In this document: positions 63,881 to 64,000 of the stretch, in pieces
Position numbering within the stretch: the stretch's first letter is position 1
Layout: each line of letters starts with the position of its first letter
Assembly: GCF_000155675.2 (NCBI RefSeq)
Contig: NC_020911.1
Span: 2,594,501 to 2,658,500, forward strand
Length of the DNA: 64,000 bases
Direction of reading: 5' to 3'
DNA from: Octadecabacter antarcticus 307
GTDB taxonomy: Bacteria > Pseudomonadota > Alphaproteobacteria > Rhodobacterales > Rhodobacteraceae
Position numbers and translations under genes: made by a program
The notes under the pieces: generated by a model
Told to the model about the DNA's origin: nothing
Database searches by the model: none
Seen by the model: the letters and a program-made list of their open reading frames with translations, nothing else

Positions 63881-64000
63881 TTTTTCCGAGCGCCTCCTTC
63901 AGAAGAACGTCTCGGACATACTCATCTCAGCATACATCCTCTTGAGACGGCGGTTTTGCTCGGCCATGTCCTTCATCTCGGTGATCAAGGACGCATCCAT
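63881..64000 (-). pseudogene. IS type C orfA, copy 2 (partial)
   Basis: C-terminal part of orfA (MDASLITEMKDMAEQNRRLK, then MYAEMSMSETF), with the A6G slippery run near 63879. The beginning lies beyond the window. Confidence 0.7.

Larger units (their letters stand above)
63064..64000 (-). mobile_element. IS type C (IS3 family), copy 2, runs off the window
   Basis: Left terminus GGTAATCCCCCC at 63064. Holds the whole orfB and part of orfA; orfA continues past 64000. Carries inserts 21, 22 and 23. Confidence 0.88.

Overview
The window looks like a chromosome segment from a marine Rhodobacterales (Roseobacter-group) alphaproteobacterium. The evidence is the gene order rplU-rpmA-lysE-GNAT-obgE-proB-proA-chpT-DUF3553-olsB-olsA, a TRAP/TTT-rich transport repertoire, and a very high load of nested insertion sequences (IS). 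The IS load recalls Octadecabacter-type genomes, but the species cannot be fixed from the sequence alone.

Layout. 1-2640: nested IS wreckage. 2668-8827: a tripartite tricarboxylate transporter (tctA, tctB, tctC on the minus strand) divergent from a TctD/TctE-like two-component system and a periplasmic binding protein. 9195-9240: 3' scrap of a tRNA-Asn. 9669-14010: four IS relics. 14043-17796: amino-acid ABC transporter (binding protein divergent from ATPase and permease) plus a MATE exporter. 17821-21853: more IS copies, including an intact IS110 element inside an IS3 element and an IS5 element that cut a GIY-YIG gene. 22546-39316: mostly house-keeping genes (rpsI, rplM, enoyl-CoA hydratase, carboxypeptidase Taq, ctaA, trmJ, thiE-like, olsA/olsB, DUF3553, a chpT gene carrying an in-frame stop, proA, proB, obgE, lysE, rpmA, rplU, DUF2059). 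39462-39549: tRNA-Ser(CGA).

A 22-kb genomic island is bounded by a 17-bp direct repeat of the tRNA-Ser 3' end (39535-39551 and 61708-61724). It carries an integrase, an AlpA-type regulator, a primase-like protein, a P4-type SF3 helicase beside an iteron array (probable origin), and a type I restriction-modification cluster (hsdM, small Cys-rich protein, hsdS, a DUF429-like gene, hsdR, a YgjP-like metallopeptidase). It also holds an OGG-fold protein, a truncated second HsdR and a HEPN-like protein. A second, truncated integrase lies directly beyond the right repeat, so islands were probably stacked at this tRNA. 62709-64000 is again IS wreckage.

Main discovery candidate: 23 copies of a 37-41 bp palindromic insert (5'-CACTGCCCGGCAG, a variable perfect or near-perfect hairpin, then TGAGAGGG-3'). 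All lie inside transposase genes and none was seen in the roughly 50 kb of other DNA. They insert in both orientations, without a visible target duplication. Nine sit in one 1.5-kb IS3-family element whose two reading frames become complete if all nine are subtracted. The hairpin arms differ between copies at the same site but stay paired. I do not recognise this family.
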